Part shown: positions 1-10,219 of the stretch, one piece after another
How the letters are laid out: each line of letters starts with the position of its first letter
How positions within the stretch are numbered: position 1 is the first letter of the stretch
Origin: Synura sp. LO234KE
Taxonomy: Eukaryota; Sar; Synurophyceae; Synurales; Mallomonadaceae
DNA: 14,870 bases
Assembly: GCA_015143735.1 (NCBI GenBank)
Contig: VKHC01000238.1
Coordinates: 1 to 14,870, forward strand
Reading direction: 5' to 3'
The notes under the pieces: model-generated
Databases searched by the model: none
Told to the model about the DNA's origin: nothing
The model's input: only the letters and a program-made list of their open reading frames with translations
Made by a program: the position numbers and the translations under genes

Positions 1-520
1 GCGCCGTTGAACCGAAAAATGCTCCGGCGACTGATGCAAAGGCACACTGGGTTCGTGGATGAAGCGTGTGATGGCAAGGAGGCGTTGAGACTCGTGAGAG
101 TGGCCATGGAGAGGTATCACTCGTATGATTTAATCTTGATGGACTTCCAGATGCCAGTGATGACCGGGCCCGAGGCGGCGTATCAGATGCGCAAGGAGGG
201 CTTTCACGGTCGCATAATTGGGGTTACTGGAAATGTGATGGATGTGGATTTAGATTATTTCTTGTCTCAAGGGGCCAACCAAGTGCTGACCAAACCTGTA
301 AGCGTAACTGCTCTGCAAAAAATTATTGGAGGTGAGAAACCTACTACTGTTATTTTTATATCAACTTCAACTCGAATGTCTGCGTGTTGACATGTGACAC
401 CTTTCAAAGTTCCTTTCCCCTGACGTCAATGACGCTCTCTTGTCTGTACTTCGATTGCCGTATGTTCCTTGGTGTTGCACAGAAGTTCTCAGTGAGGAGT
501 CTTTGTCCTGTTCGCACTAG
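1..520 (+). CDS. Response-regulator receiver (REC) domain, C-terminal end of a longer protein, probably a hybrid histidine kinase (5' truncated)
   Basis: Open from the first base (frame 1), so the start and the acidic pair of the receiver fold lie left of the window. Visible: a PLNRKMLRRLM helix 1, a DEACDGKEAL strand 2/loop, LILMDFQMPVM with the phospho-acceptor Asp at 142-144, GVTGN with the conserved Thr at 226-228, and VLTKPV with the conserved Lys at 292-294. These are the switch residues of a phosphorelay receiver that takes phosphate from a histidine. The sequence GPEAA..MR..GF.G.IIGVTGN..D...FLSQGA resembles receivers at the end of eukaryotic hybrid kinases. The domain ends near codon 110, where a good donor (GTGAGA at 332) occurs. 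Joining 331 to 483 gives a short tail of about 15 residues and a TAG at 518-520. Without splicing the frame stops at 388-390. The kinase part is not visible and is inferred. Confidence 0.85.
332..482 (+). other. Probable intron in the receiver gene
   Basis: The donor reads GTGAGA directly after the end of the receiver fold. The acceptor is a pyrimidine-rich run ending in TTGCACAG at 482. Splicing at phase 1 (gga g|aa gtt) keeps the frame open for 12 further codons to TAG at 518. Length is 151 bp, longer than the other introns here (53-72 bp). The frame also stays open unspliced to 390, so removal is likely but not proven. Confidence 0.55.
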
Positions 521-3500
521 GGCCTCGAGGGCGATAGCTTTATATTTACATACATGCATATGTGGGTATGTCATTTCTACTGTGAAGCTGTAGGTGAAAT
601 TACCGCTATGCCAGTTAAGGAATCGCTTCGTTTTTGGAAGGGCGACGTATCCTGATTACGATAGATATGAAAGGTTTTGGAGGCTTCGACTTACCCTGTG
701 TTGCGATCAGTCGATAGATCACTGGAATCTTCTCATATAAATTTCCCTCCGAGTCGGGACATTAATAAATAGTCTCGATATTAAGTTCATCATATTTTTT
801 GAAGCACCTGCCTAAATCTTCGGCATATTGTTGAACGAAATATCACAATTTTTTCTGTCAAACTTGTATTCTGCTGCAGCAATCAAATACAAACAAAGTT
901 TTTATCATCACCATCTGTTTCCTCAATTTAGACTGGTATTGATTTTAGCAAATTACAAGCAGAGCGATTGCCTGATCACCCAAATAACAAGCAAGTAGCA
1001 GGTGTTTTTACTACTATAACAATCCAAATCCAAAGGGACAAAATTTACAAACCATAATACCACTTTGAGGAGGAGAAACACTATATTTCGCCGTTGCATT
1101 CTTTTCTCCTATTGATCTAGGTTATTTTTCTACTAGTTAAGCCCTCCTACCAAGGGCCTAGTTAGGCGGAAGAATGGCATAAATTCCTCTACGCAAATGA
1201 GCAATAGAAAAATTTCATCACATTGATCCCAGTCCAAATATCAAGCGAATCCATAGCTAGCTCATTGTTTGCCTTACGGTGTGCTGCATGATTGAAACTT
1301 GTTCACTTGCTCTTAGTTTTAATAGCGTGGTGGTTCTCGTTCCTGCTGCGTTTAAGATTATTCTGCCCCAATTCTACCAGTTTTACCTCCTTATAATTGT
1401 TAGTCCAATGGTAGTTAGTTCATCGTCATCTAAACCATAAAAAGCGCAGATGTAATCGTCACCAGCTTCTTGTATTTCCAAAAATTTGAAAATGAATATT
1501 GCAAAACTGAAATCTGCGGCCTATCAGCACCGGGTCTCGTGAAGGAAAAAAGGAGACGCAGCAGTGTGGGTTTCCAGCTGATGTCGTTCAATTTTCCAAC
1601 AACGCAAGAATCAATCCAGAACGTTAAAAAATATTAATATTTTTGTACCAAAACCGTCGCAGAATAAGGGAAAACCGCAATTCGCATTTAAATTTGAAGT
1701 TTCGGAAAATATCAACAATTCTACGACAATATTTCCTTCTGATCAGTACAGCGCTGAACTAGCGTATCAGCAATGAGTGCTTGAGGAGCCTCTAGTCTCA
1801 GTTGTTCGGAAGATCCATGACCAGAGTCGTTGGACGCTTCTAACGGACGCTGGAAACAAATGACTGACGAATATTATCAACGTTTTCTGCCACGAGCTCT
1901 TGATCCTACTCCCACATAAAAAAACGAGTAGTTTAGGAAAGTGCAATACCAAATTTAACTGCACTTAATAAGACGGTGTCAGAGAAATGTTAGACAGGTG
2001 GTGGATATTATCTCCAACTAACGAAATTTTTTGATTTCTCAACGCGACGATCGTCCAGAAGTATATTAGGAACTAGTCGATATCCATTACATTTAGTTTC
2101 ACCTTTGGAGCGCCAGAATCTCTGACCACTGCATCGCCATGGACGTACCTCTACTTCACGTTCACTCCACGGAAGGCGGCGTTGATACACAGGGATAACA
2201 GAGCATGTGCGCATTTTCCTCGTGTAATTGCTTCTTAAGACTCTGTTCGAGCTGCTATGAAACATGAGCACGTTCTTTCAGAAGCTGAGCAGGTTATTTA
2301 AAACTCCGTCCTGCTGTATAATTTGAGACTCTGCGGGACAATACCATAAAGGTTCTGTATGTTCACAGAAGCTGGCTGCGCAGCTCTAACTTCACGGTGG
2401 CAGCTTCTATGGCAAGTTACAAAAAGTAGTGTTGTACAGTCTAGAAGTTTGCATGTGTCCAGCCGCGTTTCTCACTCCAGTCCGTACTGACCACTTAGTG
2501 GGTATCTCGCGTCCTATCCAGCAGTGAATAATCTCCCAGAGGTGGGTGGGCACCATCGTCGGGGGTACAAGCGTTACCAGCAGATCCCATCCAACCCTTT
2601 TCGAGGCTGGATAAGAAAGTATATTTGGTGGAACAATCCTGTGTTCCGCTTATCTCGCTTTCCTAATTGCTCTATGTAGAGGAGGCGCCTTTACGACCAC
2701 AATTATGAGTAGCTCGAGTTCTCACCCTGTGTGCTCCATCCTGCTTTCTAACTGCTCAACCCCAAACTGGATCTCGTTCTGGGTGGGGTTAATGGTTCAC
2801 CACACGTTCCCTTTCACCTCGTTGGGACACGTCGTACTAAATCCTCGGGAGGAAGAAATTTTCTACCCACTGACTTCAGAACAGGTAGGCCTCCTTCCTA
2901 TGCCCCAACTCGGTCACGGGACTAACCCTTTGGTACATAGAAGATAGTTACCTAACTTAGTATAGGATATTTTTTTACCCTGTTCCCTGCATTCATGTGT
3001 AACAAACAATTTTACTAGAATTACAAGAGCTCAGCACGCTGATTCCGAGCGGAAACTCCCTTTCAAATTACGACTAGCACAATGTTACATGTTCAATTAG
3101 AACAAGTTCGAAGTAAGCTTTGGCGTTGCAGACTGTCAGCGTCCCTAGTAAAATTTCTTTCTTCGCAAAATGCATCCTCCTCTCACACTCCCGAGCCTTA
3201 TCCTTGATTAGGTAAGACAATTTCTACTCATGGTTTCTAATTATACAACAAACAAATCAACTGAACTTCCCACGGCCATATAGTTAATTTCGGTCGGATA
3301 ACAACTTGTCTTGTCGCATTTGATCAAGTTATCATCCCCTAAAATAATGAGTACAATAAAATGTGTGCAAAGCTCATTTAGTAGAACATGCGAATAAGAA
3401 GCTTCAAGTTTCAACCGGAGATTACCCTTCTAGAGAACCATTTTATATTTACCACCGTGGATTCCATAAACAATTTCAAGCCCAGCGCAATACTCTACAA

Positions 3501-6500
3501 ACAGCAACGTTTTCCGTGTTGAAGGATGTTGGAGCTGAAGTATTTTTTTTTATTTTTTTTGAGGCAACATTTTGTCATTGAAGGAGGAGGGAATAGCGTA
3601 GATAGCGTGGAGTTCGAGTTTATCCTGCGCCTCTCCTGAATCATGTTCGGCAGGCACACCCGCTGCTTACTTTTCAGGGTACCGTTTCTAGTGCGAAACC
3701 ATGGCTTTCTCGTCTTCAAGAAGCCATTACTAAAGATTTTATGTTGCGTTCTCGAGGATTTGTTGGGCAAATTCTTGCCTTCTCAAACGGGACTAGTTGA
3801 AAGTCTCGTGGAGGAGGTCGAGGAACCAGACCATAGGGGACTGGAAATAATTTGGACTATGAGGGCCAATTATTCAGTGACCTCTCCTGTCCTTTGCAGA
3901 GATGGGGACAGGATGTTACCGGGAATGACTTGTGTCGCTCTGAAAGCGGTGTGGTCGTGCCTTTTGGTAGGATGGAGCATTTTTTTAGATAGATTATCAA
4001 TTGAAAAAATTTCTTGATTCCTACCTTTCTGAACTCACACTAGAGGCGTTAGCAAGCATTTTCGAGAAATGGATCTTGCCTGTTCTTTCACCTTGACCAG
4101 TCTCACTCCCACATCGTAAATGTAGGCGAAAAGCCATTCTCACCATTGAGGGGGTCTAAAATTTAACCTATCATTCATATATAACGATGCGCTTGTGGAT
4201 GTTTGTTTGTGCCTACCTCGCGCTTTACCCAAACCCTCAATGAATGTCGGCACTATAGTTGAAGGCCCCCGGAGCTTTCTACTCGGTTAGGCCTGCCCGT
4301 TTGTACATATATATTTTTGACTATTCTACTCACGGTAAGGTTTCAATCTTGCAACGTTCAATATATTATTCACTCGCGCACAACTTTACTTTTAAAATTG
4401 CTACGCAGCATTTTTACTTGTGCCCTCCCCGTATCACTATTAACCTTGTACACTCCTGTCCACACAACGCTTTAGGATACTTTACCCTGTGCAGACTCTC
4501 AAAACCCCTAGCTTGCTCATCAATGGCGTGAAATGTAAGTTTAAAGTAGCTATAAGGATTAAATAGTAATAAATACCGAAACAAATGAGTTTTTCATAAA
4601 CTGCATCGGTTCAGGGTGACCGTGTAAATAATGAATATCCTTTTAAGAGACGTTCTAAAGTAAACAAAAATAGAAGATAGAAACGGATACTGGTTTTTCG
4701 ATAAGAATTAGCATATCTCTCTAAAAAAATTTATAGGACCAGACAAATTACAAGTCCATTTGCAAAAAAATTACTGTTGCTATTATTAGTACATCTAGCC
4801 CGCTGGTAATACGCTTTTTTTGGTAACACTAACCACTTATTTTTGTCTATCGGCTGACCCCCGTCCGAGTAAAGTGCTCCTTGTCATTGCACCAAGAGCG
4901 CCCGTATGCATACGCCATTAGGTAAAGGACAGATGGAGGCAAGGTGGCATGGTAAAGGTCGCGGCGCGCGTTCTTCAAATCACCGATAAGTGACGGAGAA
5001 ATACTTGCTGAACTATTTAGTCTGCTCGCAACTTTTTAATCTAAATTAAGTTATTGTTCAAATGAAAGTGATTGAGATATTCTAATTATCGGCGCATAGT
5101 CTACTCTAACACAACTAAAGATTTGCTAAATTAAATTCACCAATTTCTAATACTAATTTGCAATAAGTCCCATTTCTATGACGAAGTTCAAAAACGCCAT
5201 GGTTTTTTTTGTTGCGAAATATTTCAAATAATAAGAGTAAAAGGAGATATCTATTTATATCCCGTATGCAGCACTCAAAGGAGTACGACAAGTTTTTCGG
5301 CTTAACAACATGGAAAAAGTGGATTTCCACCGCGCTTGGACTTTAGGGTCCATTTTTGGACATTTTTTAAAACCCATCATGGATGGTACATAGAATCGCA
5401 ATACAAAGGTTTGTACAAATAGAAGATAGTTTTACATAATCGAGTAAACCGGACAAATTTGATGCCGCGGACTTCTCCGGTATAGCTTTCAAGTAACACA
5501 CTTCGAAGAGTTCCGTGCAATAGTTCGTAGCTTGGAGAGAACTAGCTACTCATCGGCGGAACTGAGAGAAAAGCGGCCTGTGAAGTGGAACTAGTGTCGG
5601 GGCTGCAGAATATTAAGCTCTGTCAGGGTGGAGCGGGAAAATCGAAGTAGAAAGCTGCGTAGCCAGCCACCTTGTAAGAACGTACTTTCTGAGAGTGCTC
5701 AATCTGATCTAGCTGCCCTAACCCAGAGTTCTCAAGGAAACAGAAATTTGCGATATTAAAACATCTGAATCCGACGCAGGGAATTATTGCAGGAGAAATT
5801 AGACGGAGTGAGCGGTGATCTTGTTTTGGGTGGTTGAGAGACTAACCGAGCTTTATTCTCAAGGAACATAGAAAGGGAAACAGTTAAATCAAGAAAATAT
5901 TCGAAGGCTGAGTTAGTTCCAGGAGGGTACGCTTAATCTCTTGTCGCCATCACGCTGCCCCCCTGACTCGCTCAGAGAAGCAAGTGCATGGAAACTGAAG
6001 TGAAGAGTAGGGTCGTGCTGACGCAGAAGATACTAGCACCGGAAGTCTAAGGATCTCGTGATTTGGTGAGAGTATCTACTACTTCACGCCCTTCCCTCTA
6101 CGCCTCTAGTGTGAACTGCTAAGTAGCTCTTACCGGTACATGGTTTGAAGTGTTTGCTATGCCATTCTGCTAAATCTAAAAAGCTAAGTTCACCGTGAAG
6201 AAAATGCCCGCAACGTAGGCAGCGGCAGCGGCCAGAGATAAAACATCAAAACTATTTCTGGTCGTATAGTATTTCTGTCTCAACTGATAATAATATAGGG
6301 AAAGCATCTCCGTGTGAGTTCACAGAATCTCCTGCATCAGAAGCCAGCCACAGGTTCTCTACGTAAGAAAAAAGCTCAGTCCAGATTGAATCAACGGGAT
6401 TCTCCCACGGCACCCCCTCACCAATACCGCAAATAACATCTCGATTGCATAGACGTGAGCAACAGAGAAATTAGCGTTGCTTGGATTTCGAGGCTATTTT

Positions 6501-7012
6501 TGGGGCCTAGATAATAAAACAGGCACTGATAAATGGTGACAGCATAATCAACAGGTTGCAATAGGAAAGTTGCAAAATTTGTATTGAGGACTTCTTCCTC
6601 AACAATCGTAACCAGGCAGATTCAAATGACTTAACCACGGCCCAGTTAAAACGCAGATACCGCTAAACCAAAGCCACACAGCCAGCATCCCTGCCCGTAA
6701 TGAACTTTGTGTGGGTGCCCTTGCTGTGTTTCAAACGGTGGAGAGTGCCCCATAGGACCTAGTACCCGGATCGTCCTTTTGCGATTAAATCAGATTTAAG
6801 CTAGGTGAAGAATGGCTTTTGGATTCTGGTAAGATTAATGCGGTACTGTCGGGAATACTCATGCTCAAGTGCGTCCAGAGGTGTTATCTTAACCATCCAT
6901 GTGACAGGGGCCCGTAGTGAGTGACCTTGCTCGATATGCACCGAATATTGTCGCCATATATTCGATAAGTGAGGCATAAGGGACTTACTGAACCATCCAA
7001 TAAGCAATAAAA
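521..7012. other. Long intergenic stretch, no gene recognised
   Basis: About 6.5 kb of AT-leaning sequence. Open frames here are short (the longest is 124 codons at 3643-4017, + strand) and none shows a domain, a motif or a convincing exon chain. There are homopolymer runs such as the T-rich tract at 3543-3560. A 10-bp word, atagaagata, recurs near 2937, 4669 and 5418 but without a larger repeat around it. I saw no tRNA A/B box pair, no rRNA-like segment, and no reverse transcriptase, integrase or transposase motif. It may hold non-coding RNA, remote regulatory DNA or eroded elements that cannot be told from background by eye. Confidence 0.6.
764..769 (+). promoter_or_regulatory. Candidate poly(A) signal AATAAA for the receiver gene
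   Basis: An exact AATAAA lies about 245 bp downstream of the proposed stop at 520, on the same strand. It is a short motif in AT-leaning DNA, so position is the main support. Confidence 0.3.
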
Positions 7013-7797
7013 ATGTCTAAGCAATACTTGCATCGCATTTCAGCCCTCTCGGGAAATTTCAGCCCAATTAACATCGCATTTCAGCCCTGTCCAATGAGGG
7101 GGAAAAGTTATATTCAGCACCCATGGAAGGTACAGATAGTATGCTTCTGCATCCCTCTGAATACAATATCCATTTATCCATGCGTACGCGGACGATTAAG
7201 GCCATAATTTCTATGACGGGTGTGTGTGCAAGTCTGATTTCACCCTTTAATGGTATTACAGATAGTCTGGAGTGCGGGGCTGGACAAAGTTCTACGTTGG
7301 CTTTACGCTATGCCTGTCGAAGTACCGACGTTCAGGGTTAATTTCCCCGAACGATTCTCTCAAGAAATTTTGAGTCTCGATTCACCGTTTGTTGACTGTG
7401 AGTGCGAGGTCCAGTCACAGTGGAATATGTCGAAGAGGACGGAGTTTCGAAAGAATAGCGTAGAGACTCCGATTTGCTTCGCCAAGACATTTCCCTAGCT
7501 AAAAATGGAGCTGTCGAAAAGTTGAAAATTGTCCCCGATTTGGCATTTCTATGGCTTGGTACATCACTCAAGCTGAAATTGTGCTCTCTAGTGTATGAAG
7601 GAATCAACAAGCTATCTGTCGCTGGTTTAAGAATTCGTTCGTTCCCAGTAGCACTTTTGTCGGCGAATGTGTCGTTGTTTCCGCAATTTTGGCAACCAGA
7701 ATTTCAAAGAACTTGTATTATACTACTTACTTTATATCTTATATGCAAATTCAGAGTCCGCCCGAGTAGTGAAAAAATTCTTAGAATGTACTACTAG
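7013..7797 (+). other. Overlapping short ORFs on one strand, possible eroded coding DNA
   Basis: Four same-strand ORFs of 64-107 codons overlap in different frames here (7013-7207, 7123-7341, 7250-7498, 7474-7797). The last two overlap by 25 bases and would join through one frame change. I recognise no family. The deduced proteins include runs such as FRVNFPERFSQEILSLDSPF and an amphipathic VEKLKIVPDLAFLWLG segment. ORFs of this length are expected by chance in several kilobases read in six frames, so this is marked only as the densest such cluster in the gene-poor region. It should not be taken as a gene without transcript or homology support. Confidence 0.2.
7031..7088. repeat. Local direct repeat: two identical 17-mers around a third partial copy
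   Basis: The 17-mer catcgcatttcagccct occurs exactly at 7031-7047 and 7072-7088. Between them lies a partial copy sharing tttcagccc (7057-7065). The core tttcagccc therefore starts at 7038, 7057 and 7079, with spacings of 19 and 22 bp. A 17-base exact match at this distance is not expected by chance. It could be a relic of a tandem duplication or a small cluster of protein-binding sites. Confidence 0.7.
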
Positions 7798-8863
7798 CTG
7801 CGACGAGAACAGCAGGTATCGCTTTTTAATACCACTCCTGTGTTGAATGCATGGTATTCTTCGCCTCAGTGCGGCATGATCTAGTGCGGAAGATAGCTTA
7901 GTCAGTATTTAGACAGTATACTAACTGCAGTTACTCTAGCTACCAATCTAGAAAAAAAAATCACATTCACCACCGCGGTCACTCTGCCTAGTCCGACTCT
8001 TAAGAGTAAAAGAAATTTTGGTCCACCGATGCTAGAAGCTACTAGTGCTGCTTGCAAGAAAGAGTAGGAACAAATTTTCGAGTGTACAAGTTTCCAAAAA
8101 AAGTATGGTGACTGGAGGAAATGCAAACTATTCGTGTGGAGAAACCCTGTGATAGTCTTCGATTACACCACAGCAGCCGATTTCAGTGTTGCAGCATACT
8201 TTCAAGGAAGTAAACTTGTTGAAGATTGAGAACTTTCCACCCTAAATATGTTAAAATAGTTGCATCTTGTTTATTTTTAACTGGTGACCGCTTGCCTTTA
8301 GCCCTAGTGGGATCTGCTGATGAAGGTGCTTAGTGAATGTTACGAAGCAAAGCGAGCTTCCGCAAAAAATTTCAAGTTATTATCAACCCCAATGTCCACT
8401 AAATCCCACTAAAATTGGGCGATCCTGTTACAAATATTACATTCAATTTAATAATGCTAGAAATCAAGATGGCGGCTAGAGCGTGTTTACTGTCGCCTGG
8501 GGAGAAGCGCTTGTATTAAAGTAGTATTTACATGTCTCCTCACATTCAATTGCCAAATATTCTGTAAGAGTTAAAATTGCTGGTCGCAATAAAGGAATTC
8601 AAATTTAAATCAGACATCAGAGAGCGCGATAGATTAAATAGGTGCGAAGTATTTGATTAGAAAAAGTATTGCAAAATTATGGAAGGTATAGTAGAATGCC
8701 TCTGTATTTTAGATAAATTGTGCTTGGGCGGTTAAATTCTACTGATATCATGCAAAATCCACTTGCAAGAGAACAAAGTGAATCGATCCAAATAATTTGT
8801 TTGCTGTAACCGCTTTGCAAGTACTCAAGATTTCGAAACTGTTGAAAACGCGAAACATTTAAC
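7798..8863. other. Intergenic DNA upstream of ENY2, no gene recognised
   Basis: No domain-bearing frame was found on either strand. It presumably carries the ENY2 promoter, but no clear TATA box was seen close to the start. A 16-codon ORF (8469-8519) with a strong start context (AAGATGG) lies about 395 bp upstream of the ENY2 ATG. It could be an upstream ORF if the 5' leader reaches that far. Confidence 0.5.
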
Positions 8864-9360
8864 ATGGCAGAGTTAGTTTTCTCATACCACCAATCCTCAT
8901 TATCTCACTAATTTATTCTGTTCACCGTTTTATTTTATTTTAGCACGCAAGAGGAGAGAAAGCGGAGGGACGAAAGAGTCCGCGAAACCATAATGGCGAA
9001 ACTTGTTGAAACTGGGGAAAAAGACAGGTAAATATAAAATTCCTGCTTCACAATGGACGATGTCATTCGCTTATTTTTTGTTTAGATTGAAAGATATGCT
9101 TCGAGAACGATTATTGCATTGTGGATGGAGAGATGAAATGAAAGAATTTTGCAAAGAAGTCATTAGGAGGAAGGGCTTGGAGAAGGTTACGGTTGAAGAG
9201 CTAGTCGCAGAAATTACTCCAAAAGGAAGAGGTTATATTGTTCATTTTTTGAAACTGACAGCCTATTTCCTAACGGCATATTTTCTGTGTAGCTACAATT
9301 CCGGAGGACATTAAGTTAGAATTACTCCAACGCATTCGGAAATTCCTGCAAGCTACGTGA
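8864..9360 (+). CDS. ENY2: ENY2/Sus1, transcription and mRNA-export factor (SAGA DUB module and TREX-2), four exons
   Basis: Joining 8864-8871, 8944-9027, 9086-9231 and 9293-9360 gives a complete protein of about 101 residues, the usual ENY2 length. It runs from MADTQEERKRRDERV, through LVETGEKDRLKDMLRERL and LHCGWRDEMKEFCKEVIRRK, to GLEKVTVEELVAEITPKGR and IPEDIKLELLQRIRKFL. The CGW..-..CKEVI and LVAEITPKGR blocks are hallmarks of the family, an all-helical protein. By family knowledge it sits in the SAGA histone H2B deubiquitinase module and on the Sac3/GANP scaffold of TREX-2, linking transcription to mRNA export in the nucleus. The start has a good context (A at -3, G at +4). The 8-nt first exon is inferred because it alone supplies an in-frame ATG with GT-AG borders: GA|C restores an Asp codon. 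Exons 2-4 are near certain from homology, exon 1 less so. Confidence 0.95.
8872..8943 (+). other. ENY2 intron 1
   Basis: The 72-bp interval begins GTTAGT and ends in a T-rich run with TTTTAG. CACTAAT at 8906-8912 is a plausible branch point. It interrupts the third codon (GA|C). Read through, the frame meets TAA after 15 codons, so retention would destroy the protein. Confidence 0.75.
9028..9085 (+). other. ENY2 intron 2
   Basis: This is a 58-bp intron, GTAAAT to TTTGTTTAG. It splits the Arg codon of the GEKDR|LKDML junction (ag|a). If retained, translation stops at once, because the donor itself supplies an in-frame TAA. Confidence 0.93.
9232..9292 (+). other. ENY2 intron 3
   Basis: This is a 61-bp intron, GTTATA to TGTGTAG, with a good branch-point candidate CCTAAC at 9269-9274 about 20 bases before the acceptor. 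It follows ITPKGR at phase 1. It contains no in-frame stop, so retention would replace the C-terminal helix with a shifted tail ending at 9314. Confidence 0.93.
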
Positions 9361-9389
9361 ATTTCATAAGCTACCTGATAATTTATGGT

Positions 9390-9418
9390 TGCTGAATAAC
9401 TCGAAGGAGTATTCAGCA
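9390..9418 (+). other. Strong hairpin in the ENY2 3' flank
   Basis: The left arm tgctgaataactc (9390-9402) pairs with gagtattcagca (9407-9418). This makes 12 base pairs with one bulged A, closed by the 4-base loop gaag. It lies 30 bp after the ENY2 stop and so is probably in the 3' UTR. Its role is unknown: an RNA structure affecting 3' processing or stability, or a binding site on DNA. Confidence 0.75.
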
Positions 9419-10040
9419 GCGTTTCCTATAAATATTATTCTGCCACTACTTCTACCGCCCAATTAGATCTCGCCCTAATTAAGTTAGAATACTTGTGAAT
9501 ATTTTTGCACTTGGCTGTCCTCTTTTTGAATCCAAGTTATAGATCCGTTTCCATGAATAATTACAAATTATAGTGCGCAATTTCCGCATTTCGGGTTGTC
9601 ACTGTGTCAAATGCTTCGGCGGAAGCAATCACATAGCTAATTAATACAGGGCGTCAAAGCGAACTAGCTATATCAGCCTGGAATAGATATAGAGGAAGAA
9701 GCAAGCAAGTCCGCACCGTGTAGTATCTAACCACCCTCCTGAACCGAGTGGCAATGCCCGTGATCGAGTAGATGGCTCAGGGTGGACGGTACCCGGACGA
9801 GGAGAGCGCCCGCCCAGGTTAGAAGAATCACGACACCACCCTCAGCCAGCTTCTAGCTAAGTAGAACCACTTGGTACTGTGCGTAGGCCTCCTCTTATTG
9901 CCTATCGAATTGAGGAAGATTTTCGGAAGCAAGATTAAAAAGAGGAATTGTTTTAGATTATAAAATTGCCTCGCTCGTATTCCATTTGCATCGCCAGAGG
10001 GCTGGTATCGGGATCAACCCGCAATTAGTACTATCACCCC
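9419..10040. other. Intergenic DNA between ENY2 and the C2HC gene
   Basis: No gene was seen. The region from about 9720 to 9860 is clearly richer in GC than its surroundings. It holds ccaccct words at 9731-9737 and 9836-9842, with the inverted form agggtgg at 9779-9785. The 12-mers at 9774-9785 and 9836-9847 are inverted copies with one mismatch, 50 bp apart. Confidence 0.5.
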
Positions 10041-10046
10041 TTTATT
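10041..10046 (-). promoter_or_regulatory. Candidate poly(A) signal for the C2HC zinc-finger gene
   Basis: TTTATT on the + strand reads AATAAA on the - strand, about 175 bp past the stop codon of the C2HC gene. It is a canonical hexamer at a reasonable distance. The actual cleavage site is not visible. Confidence 0.45.
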
Positions 10047-10219
10047 GGTAATCATGCGTTTTCATAGCGCTATATGAATAAGAATAACGTGATACTAATC
10101 TTAAGGATATAGATAGCATACACAGTCGCGGAAACTTAATAACTCCATTCAACAGCATAACACTACCAAATGCAGGGGATATGAAGAGGAGTGAGGTTAT
10201 TCGGGGCCACGTATCAGCA

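Noticed and set aside
2705-2947. 80-codon ORF and surrounding GC-richer DNA checked as a transposon relic
   Set aside because: No transposase, integrase or reverse-transcriptase motif on either strand, and no terminal repeats seen.
3104-3120. gttcgaa-like word resembling a tRNA B box (also near 3612)
   Set aside because: No matching A box, acceptor stem or cloverleaf could be built around either.
3643-4017. 124-codon ORF on the + strand, the longest in the gene-poor block
   Set aside because: No domain or family recognised, composition like its surroundings, and one or two ORFs of this length are expected by chance over 8 kb in six frames.
5688-6120. Purine-rich stretch whose reading frame looked like an eroded retroelement gag
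   Set aside because: Stops occur at about the random rate in this frame and no zinc knuckle or polymerase motif is present.
9003-9314. 103-codon ORF starting in ENY2 exon 2
   Set aside because: It reads through introns 2 and 3 in the frame of exon 3; only the exon 3 part is real ENY2 sequence.
9310-9490. 13-base direct repeat attaagttagaat, once in ENY2 exon 4 and once downstream at 9478
   Set aside because: A 13-mer match is expected about once by chance in a window of this size, and there is no extended similarity.
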